Positions 25,793-34,417 of a DNA stretch of 64,000 bases are shown piece after piece. A model generated the notes under the pieces. It had not been told where the DNA came from. It saw nothing but the letters and a program-made list of their open reading frames with translations, and searched no databases. Numbering within the stretch: the stretch's first letter is position 1; each line of letters starts with the position of its first letter. The position numbers and the translations under genes are program-made. The DNA is taken from NCBI RefSeq assembly GCF_001748245.1, contig NZ_BDFO01000001.1:6663346-6727345 (forward strand), written 5' to 3'. The stretch is from Oligoflexus tunisiensis (lineage in GTDB: Bacteria; Bdellovibrionota_B; Oligoflexia; Oligoflexales; Oligoflexaceae).

Positions 25793-26770
25793 ATGAGAAT
25801 GATGGATTTCCATATACAGACGGCGCCTGATCGCATTCAGGAGTTTTTGGAGGCGAAATCGTCCGCCCTGAATCCCTTTGGTCCCGCTGCGTCCATGATC
25901 TCCGATCTTTTGTGGATCATGCTCGTCGTCTTTGGCGGTATTTTTCTTTTGGTCTTGATTCTGCTCAGCCTGGCCATCCTGCGCCGGCGCTGGCAAACCA
26001 CACCCAGGCCACCCTTGGGCGATACCACCTTCATTGCTCTCGGCGGACTCGTGATGCCGGTGGTGATCCTGATCCCACTTTTGATTTATACGCTGCTGGT
26101 CACCCGCAAGCTGCATCCGCCCGAGGAGGCTCTGGTCATTCGTCTGACAGGTTATATGTGGTGGTGGGATGTTCAGTATCCGGACCAGGATATCACCATT
26201 GCGAATGAAATCTATGTGCCAGTAGGGCAGTCGGTTCGTCTGGAGATGACGTCGGGGGATGTCATTCATAGTTTCTGGCCGCCGAGTCTTTCGGGCAAAA
26301 CGGATTTGATTCCCGGACAGATCACAAGACATTGGCTTCAGGTGGATCAGGCCGGCAGCTATCGCGCGCAGTGTGCCGAGTTTTGCGGACTGCAGCATGC
26401 GCGCATGGCTCTGATGGTTATTGCCGTCACGCCCGAAGATTTTGCAGCCTGGGTCGCTCAACGTCAGAAGCCGCAGATTCTGGCCGATAATCCTACTCTG
26501 CAGCAGGGACAGAAGGCCTTTATGGATGAAGGCTGCGGAGAGTGTCATACGATTCGCGGCACCCCAGCCCAGGGCAAGGTCGGACCGGATCTGACTCACA
26601 TCGGCAGTCGCAGTTCCCTCGGCGCCGGCGTGATCGCGAACAGCTATGGTTCACTCGCAGGATGGGTGGCCAATCCGCAGGCTTTGAAACCGGGCAATCG
26701 CATGCCACCCTCTTACATCAAAGCGGAGGACTATCATCCTCTCATCACCTATCTTATGAGTCTCGAATGA
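25793..26770 (+). CDS. coxB: Cytochrome c oxidase subunit II with fused cytochrome c (caa3 type)
   Basis: A 325-residue protein beginning MRMMDFHIQTAPDR. Two membrane hairpin helices are at about 34-60 and 78-103. The CuA domain has YMWWWDVQYP, VIHSFWPPSLSGK and the copper motif CAEFCGLQHARM, complete with both Cys, His and Met. A fused cytochrome c domain follows (GCGECHTIRGT, Met ligand region NRMPPSYI). There is no lipoprotein signal. It starts 4 bases after the cytochrome b/c stop and overlaps subunit I by 4 bp, so the whole row is one translation unit. It receives electrons from the bc complex and passes them to heme a. Confidence 0.92.
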   Translation: MRMMDFHIQTAPDRIQEFLEAKSSALNPFGPAASMISDLLWIMLVVFGGIFLLVLILLSLAILRRRWQTTPRPPLGDTTFIALGGLVMPVVILIPLLIYTLLVTRKLHPPEEALVIRLTGYMWWWDVQYPDQDITIANEIYVPVGQSVRLEMTSGDVIHSFWPPSLSGKTDLIPGQITRHWLQVDQAGSYRAQCAEFCGLQHARMALMVIAVTPEDFAAWVAQRQKPQILADNPTLQQGQKAFMDEGCGECHTIRGTPAQGKVGPDLTHIGSRSSLGAGVIANSYGSLAGWVANPQALKPGNRMPPSYIKAEDYHPLITYLMSLE

Positions 26771-29289
26771 ACCTATCAGACAGCGCCCCAAGCGCCGCCT
26801 CATACAAGGAGGAATTTGAAAAGGTCTGGACGGCTCCGGAGACCGGGATGGCCTCCTGGTTTGCCACCGTCAACAACCAGCCCTTTGGCAATCGTTTCAT
26901 GGTGTCCTCTCTGGTCTTTTTCCTGCTGGCCGGCATGATGGCTCTTCTCATGCGTCTGCAGCTGGCGGTCCCGGATAATAATCTGGTTGGTCCGGAAACT
27001 TACAATCGCCTGTTCACCATGCACGGCGCGACCATGATGTTCCTCGTGATCCTGCCCTTCCTTGAAGGGCTGGCGATCTATTTGCTGCCCATCTTTGTGG
27101 GAGCCCGCGAGATGGCATTTCCCCGCATGAGCGCCTTCAGTTTCTGGGTTTTTATTTCGGGAGGCTTCATCTTCTTTACCGGTTTTTTGTTCAATGCCGT
27201 GCCGGACACCGGCTGGTTCGTATATGCGCCGCTTTCCCTGGAATCCTATACCGGTCTTGGGGTGGACTTTCTTCTGGTCGGACTCGGCTTTATTGAAATC
27301 GCAGGCGTCGGGACCGGGATCGAAATCGTCACCACCATCCTGAAATTGCGGGCGCCTGGCATGAGCCTCGGACGCCTGCCGCTCTTTGGCTGGACCTGGC
27401 TGGTCACGGGAGTCATGATCATTATCGCCTTTGCCACTCTCTTCGGCGCAACGGTCCTGATTGAATTCGATCGGGCCATTGGCACCAAATTCTTCGTGGC
27501 CGAAGCGGGCGGCAATCCGGTTTTGTGGCAGCATCTTTTCTGGTTCTTCGGGCATCCCGACGTTTACATCATGTTTCTGCCGGCCACCGGTTTTGTGTCG
27601 ATGATCCTGCCAACCTTTGCCAGACGGCCTTTAGCAGGCTACAGCATGGTTGTGGTCGCGGTTCTGATCACCGGGTTTCTCAGTTTTGGTCTCTGGGCGC
27701 ACCACATGTTTACGACGGGTCTTCCACCGATCGCCTCGGGTTTTTTCGCGGCGGCCAGCATCATGATTGGTGTGGCCAGCGGCGTGCAGATCTTTTCCTG
27801 GATTGCCACGCTCTGGCGCAGCTCACCCGCTCTGAAAACTCCGATGCTTTTTATCCTCGGATTTTTCTTTATCTTTGTACTGGGAGGGTTGACCGGTGTC
27901 ATGGTCGCGGTGCTGCCCTTTGATTTGCAGGCTCATGATACGTATTTTGTGGTCGCGCATTTCCATTATGTTCTGATTGGTGGTGTCGTCTTTCCCATCC
28001 TGGCGGCCATTCATTACTGGCTGCCTCTGATTACGGGCTATCTCCCCAATGAAAGACTGGGACGCTGGAGCTTTTGGACCATTTTCATCGGCTTTAATCT
28101 CACATTCTTTCCGATGCATATCACCGGACTTTTGGGGATGAGCCGCCGGGTTTACACCTACTCAGCGAACCTCGGCATCGGTGAATTGAATCTGCTCTCC
28201 ACGGTGGCCGCCTTTTTCATGGGCCTTGGTTTTCTTATGGTGGTCTACAATATTTTCTATTTTGGAATGCGAGGCAAACGGGCTGAAAAAAATCCCTGGG
28301 GAGCACGCTCGCTGGAATGGGCCGTGACGGTCGACATGCCGAACTATATCTTTAACAAGCCGCCGATCATTTCCAGTCGTGAGCCTCTCGATGAGACCCA
28401 GGGGAAAAAGCCCGAGCACCTCGTCCACCTCGCCGCTGCCATGGAAAATCAGCCCTCGGCCTGGCGGGCCACGCTGGTCACCGATGTCATCACGGGCGAA
28501 CCGCAGGCCATCCAGCGTGTGGCCGGCCCATCCTACATTCCCATCACAGCGGCCTCGGGCATTGTGATTATGTCCATTGCCACGCTGTTTAAAGCCTATA
28601 TCGTTGCCGCCGTCGGCCTGATTTTCACTTTGGGTGTGGTCGCCTACTGGCTCTGGCCCCGTTCCGCTGAGCTGGAAAAAATGCGGAAGAGCGATGTCAC
28701 CCGCCTCACAGGACTGCCGGTGGAACCCACCGGAACCCAGGCAGTCGGCTGGTGGGCAATGACCGGGGTCCTGACCGTGATGGCCACGATCTTTGGAGTT
28801 CTTTTCTATTCCTATTTCTATCTGCGGGTTTATTCCCTGGACTGGCCTCAGGGTGATCTGCCGCTGCCAGGCTTTCTGCGCTCCGGACTGGCCTATGGCA
28901 TGCTGCTCGCCAGTGGTCCCCTGTTTTTCATCGGGCAGAAGCGTTTGCGTGCGGGGCAATCATCGCTCCTGCCGCTGATCGTCTGCTGTGGCCTGGGCCT
29001 TGTTGCGGGAGTTCTGGTGGTGATGGAGTCGGTGGCTGCGGGATACTCTCCCACGCTCAATGCCTATGCCTCGCTCTTTCACGCCATCACCTGGCATATG
29101 GTGGCGCTGGTTCTGACTGGACTCGCGGTGCTGGTTTCCCTGGTTTTGCACATATTCCGTGATCGCAAGGAGTCCTTGTCCGGCACCCTGATTCTACATC
29201 AGCAGGTCACAGCACTGGCCTGGTATTTCATGATCGCCGTCGGTGTCCTGGTATTCGCGACGCTTTACCTCTCACCCCGACTTTTTTGA
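26767..29289 (+). CDS. Cytochrome c oxidase subunit I-III fusion
   Basis: An 840-residue protein. Residues 1-560: subunit I with heme a His (FTMHGATMM), CuB site (FFGHPDVYIM and WAHHMFTTG), and heme a3/a His pair (VAHFHYVLIGG). Residues about 640-840: subunit III-like helices (YSYFYLRVY, SLFHAITWHMVALV). Two proton-path positions differ from typical A-type enzymes: the D-channel entry reads GAREMAFPRMSA (usual GAPDMAFPRMNN), and the motif HPEVY is HPDVY. The K-channel segment is normal. Start ATG 26767 overlaps the CoxII stop by 4 bp. The caa3 reaction is oxygen reduction with proton pumping, but pumping here is inferred. Confidence 0.92.
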   Translation: MNLSDSAPSAASYKEEFEKVWTAPETGMASWFATVNNQPFGNRFMVSSLVFFLLAGMMALLMRLQLAVPDNNLVGPETYNRLFTMHGATMMFLVILPFLEGLAIYLLPIFVGAREMAFPRMSAFSFWVFISGGFIFFTGFLFNAVPDTGWFVYAPLSLESYTGLGVDFLLVGLGFIEIAGVGTGIEIVTTILKLRAPGMSLGRLPLFGWTWLVTGVMIIIAFATLFGATVLIEFDRAIGTKFFVAEAGGNPVLWQHLFWFFGHPDVYIMFLPATGFVSMILPTFARRPLAGYSMVVVAVLITGFLSFGLWAHHMFTTGLPPIASGFFAAASIMIGVASGVQIFSWIATLWRSSPALKTPMLFILGFFFIFVLGGLTGVMVAVLPFDLQAHDTYFVVAHFHYVLIGGVVFPILAAIHYWLPLITGYLPNERLGRWSFWTIFIGFNLTFFPMHITGLLGMSRRVYTYSANLGIGELNLLSTVAAFFMGLGFLMVVYNIFYFGMRGKRAEKNPWGARSLEWAVTVDMPNYIFNKPPIISSREPLDETQGKKPEHLVHLAAAMENQPSAWRATLVTDVITGEPQAIQRVAGPSYIPITAASGIVIMSIATLFKAYIVAAVGLIFTLGVVAYWLWPRSAELEKMRKSDVTRLTGLPVEPTGTQAVGWWAMTGVLTVMATIFGVLFYSYFYLRVYSLDWPQGDLPLPGFLRSGLAYGMLLASGPLFFIGQKRLRAGQSSLLPLIVCCGLGLVAGVLVVMESVAAGYSPTLNAYASLFHAITWHMVALVLTGLAVLVSLVLHIFRDRKESLSGTLILHQQVTALAWYFMIAVGVLVFATLYLSPRLF

Positions 29290-29298
29290 GGTCAGCTT

Positions 29299-29664
29299 AT
29301 GGGGCAAAGGTTCAGGATATGGTATGCCTTTCTCGGAGGAGCCCTGGCGTGGACACTCCACCTGATGGGAACCTATGGCATCAGTGAAGGGTACTGTCGC
29401 GGCGGTTTCCTCGGAACATCGTTTCTGGGACTGAGCCTGATGCACTGGGGTGTGGGCCTTCTCACTCTGTTCGCCACGGCGATAACCCTGGGCGCCCTTT
29501 ACGTGGCGCGACGCCATCATTTGGCGAGCCTCGCGAGCCTCAGCACAGCGGAAGGTGATATCAATCTTTTCATGGCGCGCAGCAGCCTTCTGAGCAATGG
29601 ACTTTTCCTGATCATCATCGTGGCCCAGTCCTTTCCCATTTTTATCCTCGGGAGGAATTGCTGA
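29299..29664 (+). CDS. Small three-helix membrane protein of the oxidase operon
   Basis: A 121-residue protein with three membrane helices (about 7-29, 42-67, 95-118). It has no family I recognise. GAGG lies 7 bases before ATG 29299. It sits between the CoxI-III fusion and CtaG (3 bp overlap with CtaG), so it probably belongs to oxidase assembly or is a small extra subunit. It carries paired His (ARRHH) on the loop after helix 2 and a single Cys at the C-terminal end. Not a CoxIV-like sequence by eye. Function unknown. Confidence 0.7.
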   Translation: MGQRFRIWYAFLGGALAWTLHLMGTYGISEGYCRGGFLGTSFLGLSLMHWGVGLLTLFATAITLGALYVARRHHLASLASLSTAEGDINLFMARSSLLSNGLFLIIIVAQSFPIFILGRNC

Positions 29665-30533
29665 TGCCGGCTTTTCTTTGCGCGGCTCTTTTTTTTCTGC
29701 CTGACAATGCAAGAGCCCATGGTCCGGGTCCTGTGCAGGATGTCATCGGCTGGTATGCACTGATCATCGGAAACCTGAGCCTGATCAGCTTTCTCTACAT
29801 CCGGGGCTGGCGTCGGAAAGGCCCGCGCGAATGGGGTCCTCTTCTCTTTTTTATCGGAGCCGTCCTCGCGGTGCTCGCGGCCCTTCTGCCACCGATTGAT
29901 CGGCTCAGCGAGGAGCTTCTTTCCATTCATATGATTCAGCACATGCTGCTGATGATGGTGGCGGCTCCGCTTTTTGTTTTCAGCTATTCGGATTTCTTTA
30001 TGCGCGTGGGGTTTTCATCAAAGGGCCGGCGCCGCCTCTGGCGCCTGCAGCGCGTGTTCGTGGGAGGCGGCATGAATCGTGTCACGCGCCCGCTGCTGAT
30101 TGCCGGGCTTTATGCTCTTGTCCTTTGGATCTGGCATTTGCCGCGGCTCTATGAATCGGCCCTGGAAAACAGGGCCATTCATAACGTGCAGCATCTGGCC
30201 TTTTTTATCAGTTCCTATTTTTTCTGGAAGGTTCTGCTGCGGCGCATCGGACGACCGGCTCTGAATTCCGCAGCGGGGATCGTTTATCTGTTTGTCACCA
30301 GCCTGCATTCCACGGCCCTTGGTGTTCTGATGGCCCTTTCGCCTCAGATCTGGTATCCGTTTTATGCTCATACGACAGGGACTCATGGTCTGACCGCCCT
30401 TGAGGATCAGCAGGTGGCAGGCTATATCATGTGGATGCCAGCCGGCATCAGCTATGTGCTGATCGCCGCCTGGCTGACCTTGCGCCTCCTGAAGGACCCT
30501 GATGAGCCGATCACCGTCGCGAAGCCCAACTAA
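29664..30533 (+). CDS. ctaG: CtaG-family (caa3) cytochrome oxidase assembly protein
   Basis: A 289-residue multi-helix membrane protein of the caa3-type CtaG family (PF09678), unrelated to the proteobacterial Cox11-type CtaG. Signatures: AHGPGPVQ near the start, SIHMIQHMLLMMVAAPLF, the His-rich WHLPRLYESALE and NVQHLAFFISSYFFW, and SLHSTALGVLMALSP with a TGTHGLTALEDQQVAG loop. The family is needed for copper or heme a3 assembly of caa3 oxidase. GGAGG lies 8 bases before ATG 29664. Last gene of the rightward respiratory operon; its stop overlaps the convergent TPP-enzyme stop by 4 bp. Confidence 0.87.
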   Translation: MPAFLCAALFFLPDNARAHGPGPVQDVIGWYALIIGNLSLISFLYIRGWRRKGPREWGPLLFFIGAVLAVLAALLPPIDRLSEELLSIHMIQHMLLMMVAAPLFVFSYSDFFMRVGFSSKGRRRLWRLQRVFVGGGMNRVTRPLLIAGLYALVLWIWHLPRLYESALENRAIHNVQHLAFFISSYFFWKVLLRRIGRPALNSAAGIVYLFVTSLHSTALGVLMALSPQIWYPFYAHTTGTHGLTALEDQQVAGYIMWMPAGISYVLIAAWLTLRLLKDPDEPITVAKPN

Positions 30534-32284
30534 ATCATTTCCCGAATGCGATCGTGAGCCACCGTGAGGGCGATCTTGCCGGCATAAGGCTGACCCTTGG
30601 CCAGTGATTCCGCAAAGTGCTTCGCCTGGGTCACGGAAATTTTTGCGGGCATGGGTGGTTCCAGAGGATCCACCACCGCCTCGACCAACACCGGTCCCTG
30701 GATCATCAGCGCCTCCTGCAGCACACGCCCGCAGTCGGCAGGATCCTCGATGGTGTAAGCGGTCACACCGAAGGCGCGAGCCATGGCCGCAAAGTCGATC
30801 GGCTGAAGCTCACAGCCGAACTCCGGATTGCCAAGGAACACCATCTGTTCCCATTTGATCTGGCCCAGGGAATTATTCTTGATGACAATGATCTTCACCG
30901 GCAGTTTGTATTTTACACAGGTGGCCAGTTCCGAGGGTGACATCGAAAAGCCGCCGTCCCCGATAAAGGCCACGCACTGCCGCCCGGGATAAGCGATCTG
31001 GGCGGCGATGGCATACGACAGGCCGCAGGCCATGGTCGCCAGGTTTCCGGAACAGGAGAACATCTGGTTCCGCCGCGCGCGGATCTGCCGGGCCCACCAG
31101 GTGGTAATGGTGCCGGAATCCGAACAGATGATGGCATCATCCGTCAGGTACTTGTCGAGCTGCCAGGCCACAACCTGAGGCTTCATGGGCGTGTCGGGCC
31201 GCGTTCCCCGTTCCTCCATGAGTTCCCACCAGGAGGCCATTTCCTTCTGTGCGCTTTCGAGAAAGGATTTATCCTCCCTTTCATGGAGGCGCGGCAAAAT
31301 ATTTTGCAAGGTTTTGCGGCTGTCCCCGACCAGCGCAACATCCACGGGATAACGATTGCCGATCCGCATGGGATCCATATCGATTTGCACGGCCTTGGCC
31401 TGCCCGGGCTTGGGATAGTATTCGATATAGGGGAAAGACGTGCCGATGATAAAAAGGGTATCGCAATTTTCCAGAGCCTCCTGCGAGGCCTTGGTCCCCA
31501 GAAGCCCAATGCCGCCCGTGGTATAAGGGCTGTCATCCGGCACAGCCGCTTTGCCAAGCAGGGCCTTGATGATCGGTGCGCCCAGTTTTTTGGCCACCAT
31601 TTCGAGTTCATCCACGCAACCCAGGGCCCCACGCCCGACAAGCAGCGCCACCTTTTTTCCTGAATTCAGGACATCCGCTGCAGCCCGCAGATCCTGCTCG
31701 GAGGGCAGACGTTCCCGCAGTCCCTGCACCGTGGACCCATGGTGGGGAACATTGCGTTCGGAACGCTGGTCCTTGTCCATCGTCATGCTTTGGATATCGA
31801 CCGGGAAGGTGATATGAGCGACGCCTTTATAGGACAAAGCAGTGCGACAGGCGAGGTCGACCGTTCCTTCAACATGAGTCGTCCCCATGATACGGTTATT
31901 GTAGATGGCAACGTCCTGAAAGAGCTTATCGAGTTCGACATCCTGCTGCGTATGGGTGTTGATGAGGTCATGGAATTGCAGGCCTGTGATGGCGAGCACG
32001 GCCTGGCCATCAAGCTTGGCATCATAGAGTCCATTCAAAAGATGGATGCCTCCAGGACCCGACGTGGCCAGGCACACACCAAGGCGGCCGGTGAACTTGG
32101 AATAAGCGCAGGCCATGAAGGCTGCATTTTCCTCGTGACGAACCTGAATAAAGCGGATTTGATCCTGACGCGTGCGCAGGGCCTCCATGATGCCATTGAT
32201 CCCATCGCCAGGGAGTCCAAAAATAACATCCACATCCCAGCTTATCAGACGCTCGATCAGAACATCAGCGGCAGTCTTTTTCAT
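30530..32284 (-). CDS. TPP-dependent enzyme, pyruvate oxidase/dehydrogenase (PoxB-like)
   Basis: A 584-residue thiamine diphosphate enzyme. N-terminal Pyr domain with VDVIFGLPGDGINGIME and the activating Glu in VRHEENAAFMA. A middle domain holds VALLVGRGALG. The C-terminal PP domain has the cofactor motif FIGDGGFSMSPSEL, then KNNSLGQIKWE. It is closest to the PoxB/acetolactate-synthase group; the final segment lacks a clear amphipathic membrane-binding helix as in E. coli PoxB. Start ATG 32284 has AAGGAG 9 bases upstream. It is third in a minus-strand operon with an SDR and a methyltransferase, so its job may differ from simple pyruvate oxidation. Confidence 0.85.
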   Translation of the reverse strand: MKKTAADVLIERLISWDVDVIFGLPGDGINGIMEALRTRQDQIRFIQVRHEENAAFMACAYSKFTGRLGVCLATSGPGGIHLLNGLYDAKLDGQAVLAITGLQFHDLINTHTQQDVELDKLFQDVAIYNNRIMGTTHVEGTVDLACRTALSYKGVAHITFPVDIQSMTMDKDQRSERNVPHHGSTVQGLRERLPSEQDLRAAADVLNSGKKVALLVGRGALGCVDELEMVAKKLGAPIIKALLGKAAVPDDSPYTTGGIGLLGTKASQEALENCDTLFIIGTSFPYIEYYPKPGQAKAVQIDMDPMRIGNRYPVDVALVGDSRKTLQNILPRLHEREDKSFLESAQKEMASWWELMEERGTRPDTPMKPQVVAWQLDKYLTDDAIICSDSGTITTWWARQIRARRNQMFSCSGNLATMACGLSYAIAAQIAYPGRQCVAFIGDGGFSMSPSELATCVKYKLPVKIIVIKNNSLGQIKWEQMVFLGNPEFGCELQPIDFAAMARAFGVTAYTIEDPADCGRVLQEALMIQGPVLVEAVVDPLEPPMPAKISVTQAKHFAESLAKGQPYAGKIALTVAHDRIREMI

Positions 32285-32306
32285 TTGCAACACTCCTTGC
32301 GAAGAG

Positions 32307-33323
32307 TCATGACCATAAGGGGCGGCTTCGCTCCTTGCGCAGAAAAGCATAAGCTGCAACAGCAGCGCCTGCTGCAAGTCCAGCCACCAGAGGCCGATGC
32401 GTGTTCATCCAGACTTGAGGGCTTCGTTTAATGGCGATATCATCAAAAACTCCGTGAGCGGCATAATTTCCCGGCACGGGTTTCCAGAGATTATCGGGGG
32501 CATTGGGATCGGCCGGCTCGTCCCTTTGCTGCGAGCCATAGCCCTGGGCCGCAAGGTAATGATCCCCCAAACCCGGAGCCCATTTATTGCCGAAGATGAC
32601 CACCGAACTCGTGATTCCCACATTGAGTTCACGGCGCCGGTTATGAGCAGCCCAGTGAATGGCACGGGCGGCGATTTCCGGCTGATAAATCGGAGGAACC
32701 GGCTTGGAACGTCGGGGCAGACGGGATTTTGTCCACTCAAATTGCGGAGTATTGACCGCTGGCAGCTGGACCATGGTCAACCAGATATCCACGTTGTCAT
32801 GATAAAGTTCCGAGCGCACCGATTCCGTGAAACCTTGAATCGCATGTTTGGCCCCACAGTAGGCGGATTGAAGGGGAATGCCGCGATAAGCCAGCGCGGA
32901 TCCCACCTGAACGATGGTGCCCTGATTCCGGGGGCGCATGTGTTTCAATGCGGCCATGGTTCCATAAACGAAGCCATGATAGGTGACATCGGTGACCCGA
33001 CGGTATTCCTCGGGTGTCATTTCATGAAAGGGCGAGAATACAGAGACCATGGCATTGTTGATCCAGATATCAATGCGGCCAAACTCAGCCACAATCTTAT
33101 CCGCCGCGGCCATGACCGCTTCATGATCCGCCACGTCCACCGGAAAAATGCGGGCGATGCTTCCCTGGCCCTCAATTTCATCCTGGGTTTCCTTGAGGCG
33201 CTTTTCATCCCGTGCCAGCGCACAGATGATGGTCTTGTGTTTGGCAAATTCACGCACGGTCGCCCGGCCCACGCCGGCGCTTGCCCCTGTTATCACCACG
33301 ACTTCCCTATCCTGCATTCGCAT
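32307..33323 (-). CDS. SDR family oxidoreductase with C-terminal membrane tail
   Basis: A 338-residue short-chain dehydrogenase. The cofactor motif is VVITGASAGVGRAT, followed by VDVADHEAV, WINNAMVSVF and the catalytic site QSAYCGAKHAIQGF (Ser earlier in QVGSALAY). The extended C-terminus ends with one hydrophobic helix (LVAGLAAGAAVAAYAFL), which may tether it. Preference for NADP(H) is suggested by Arg in ALARDEKRL. AAGGA precedes ATG 33323. It lies 22 bp from the TPP enzyme and 16 bp from the methyltransferase, with no visible terminator: one operon. Confidence 0.85.
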   Translation of the reverse strand: MRMQDREVVVITGASAGVGRATVREFAKHKTIICALARDEKRLKETQDEIEGQGSIARIFPVDVADHEAVMAAADKIVAEFGRIDIWINNAMVSVFSPFHEMTPEEYRRVTDVTYHGFVYGTMAALKHMRPRNQGTIVQVGSALAYRGIPLQSAYCGAKHAIQGFTESVRSELYHDNVDIWLTMVQLPAVNTPQFEWTKSRLPRRSKPVPPIYQPEIAARAIHWAAHNRRRELNVGITSSVVIFGNKWAPGLGDHYLAAQGYGSQQRDEPADPNAPDNLWKPVPGNYAAHGVFDDIAIKRSPQVWMNTHRPLVAGLAAGAAVAAYAFLRKERSRPLWS

Positions 33324-33339
33324 ACAAGCACGTCCTTCT

Positions 33340-34194
33340 TCAGGCCAGCAATCGTTTCTGCCCGGCAAAGATCCAATAACTCATGGCATGAGTTTCGAAC
33401 GCGGCATAAAGCCGAAAAAGAGTCAGCGCAAAGACCTTGTCCTTGGCCGGGTGATTCCATAAAAATTTCCGATAGGCGCTATCCGTCACCACCTTTTTTG
33501 CCAGACGGCTGCAGCAGATGGCCCAGGTTTTCTTGACCTGAGGGGCTACATCCTGAGCCAAGGTCAGCTCAAAACCGGCCTCTTCCATAAGCCGCTTCCA
33601 CTCCGAACCGGGAATCAAATCCGGCATGCGTCCCTCTTCGGAAATGGGACGCAGGAGAGCCTTTTTTTGCCAGGCGGACGCATCCTCCGCGGCGGCCCAG
33701 ACGGATATCGCAAAGCGACCGCCGGGTTCCAAAAGGCGCCAGGCCCGGCGAAAGAATTCCTTCTTATCCTGAATATGCTCCAGGCATTCGATGGAAATTA
33801 GCGCCTGAAAACTGTCATCAGGCAGATCATGCGTAAGGAAATCTTCGCAATAATACTGCAGGGGCTCGCCTTCATCGATCTGCGCGATCGCATATTCATA
33901 CTGCTGGCGCGAAACCGTGAATCCGGTAACGCTGGCTCCATACTCACGAGCCAGAATTCGCGAGGTGCCGCCGTAACCACAGCCCACATCCACGACCTGA
34001 TCCCCGCGCCCAACTTGTGCCAATTGGGCCATTCGATGGCTCAGATGCAGGACGGCTTCTTCGGCGGATTCCTCTCCGGATTCCCAAAGTCCGTGATGAA
34101 CATGTTCACCCCAAATATCGCGGTAAAAACGGTCCAAATTATCATAATGAGCGGCAATGGCTTCTGTGCTGGGCGGCGCGTGCGTTGATTCCAT
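33340..34194 (-). CDS. SAM-dependent methyltransferase (tocopherol/cyclopropane-synthase-like)
   Basis: A 284-residue class I methyltransferase. SAM-binding motif I is VVDVGCGYGGTSRILAREY, motif II VTGFTVSRQQYEYA, and post-motif LISIECLEHIQDKKEFF. The N-terminal HYDNLDRFYRDIWGEHVHHG is characteristic of the tocopherol/MPBQ methyltransferase-like group. Substrate unknown. First gene of the methyltransferase, SDR, TPP-enzyme operon, and divergent from the haloperoxidase gene by 223 bp. The upstream region holds a small dyad ATCAC-AC-GTGAT at 34234-34245 that could be an operator. Confidence 0.84.
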   Translation of the reverse strand: MESTHAPPSTEAIAAHYDNLDRFYRDIWGEHVHHGLWESGEESAEEAVLHLSHRMAQLAQVGRGDQVVDVGCGYGGTSRILAREYGASVTGFTVSRQQYEYAIAQIDEGEPLQYYCEDFLTHDLPDDSFQALISIECLEHIQDKKEFFRRAWRLLEPGGRFAISVWAAAEDASAWQKKALLRPISEEGRMPDLIPGSEWKRLMEEAGFELTLAQDVAPQVKKTWAICCSRLAKKVVTDSAYRKFLWNHPAKDKVFALTLFRLYAAFETHAMSYWIFAGQKRLLA

Positions 34195-34417
34195 GAAAGC
34201 TCCCCATGCTGAGCAAGAACTTGGGGTGAAGATATCACACGTGATGGCAAAGTGGTAAAAAATCGCTATTACAAACTATTCCGCATGTATCGTCCTGCCT
34301 ACGTTTCACCCGAGTTCATCAAAATTCAGAGGAAATATGCTGGGAATCGCACCGAGTTCGTCAACAAAAAAATCGTGCTACCACACAGGTTATCCATTCC
34401 TTAAAAGGAGCAAAGGC

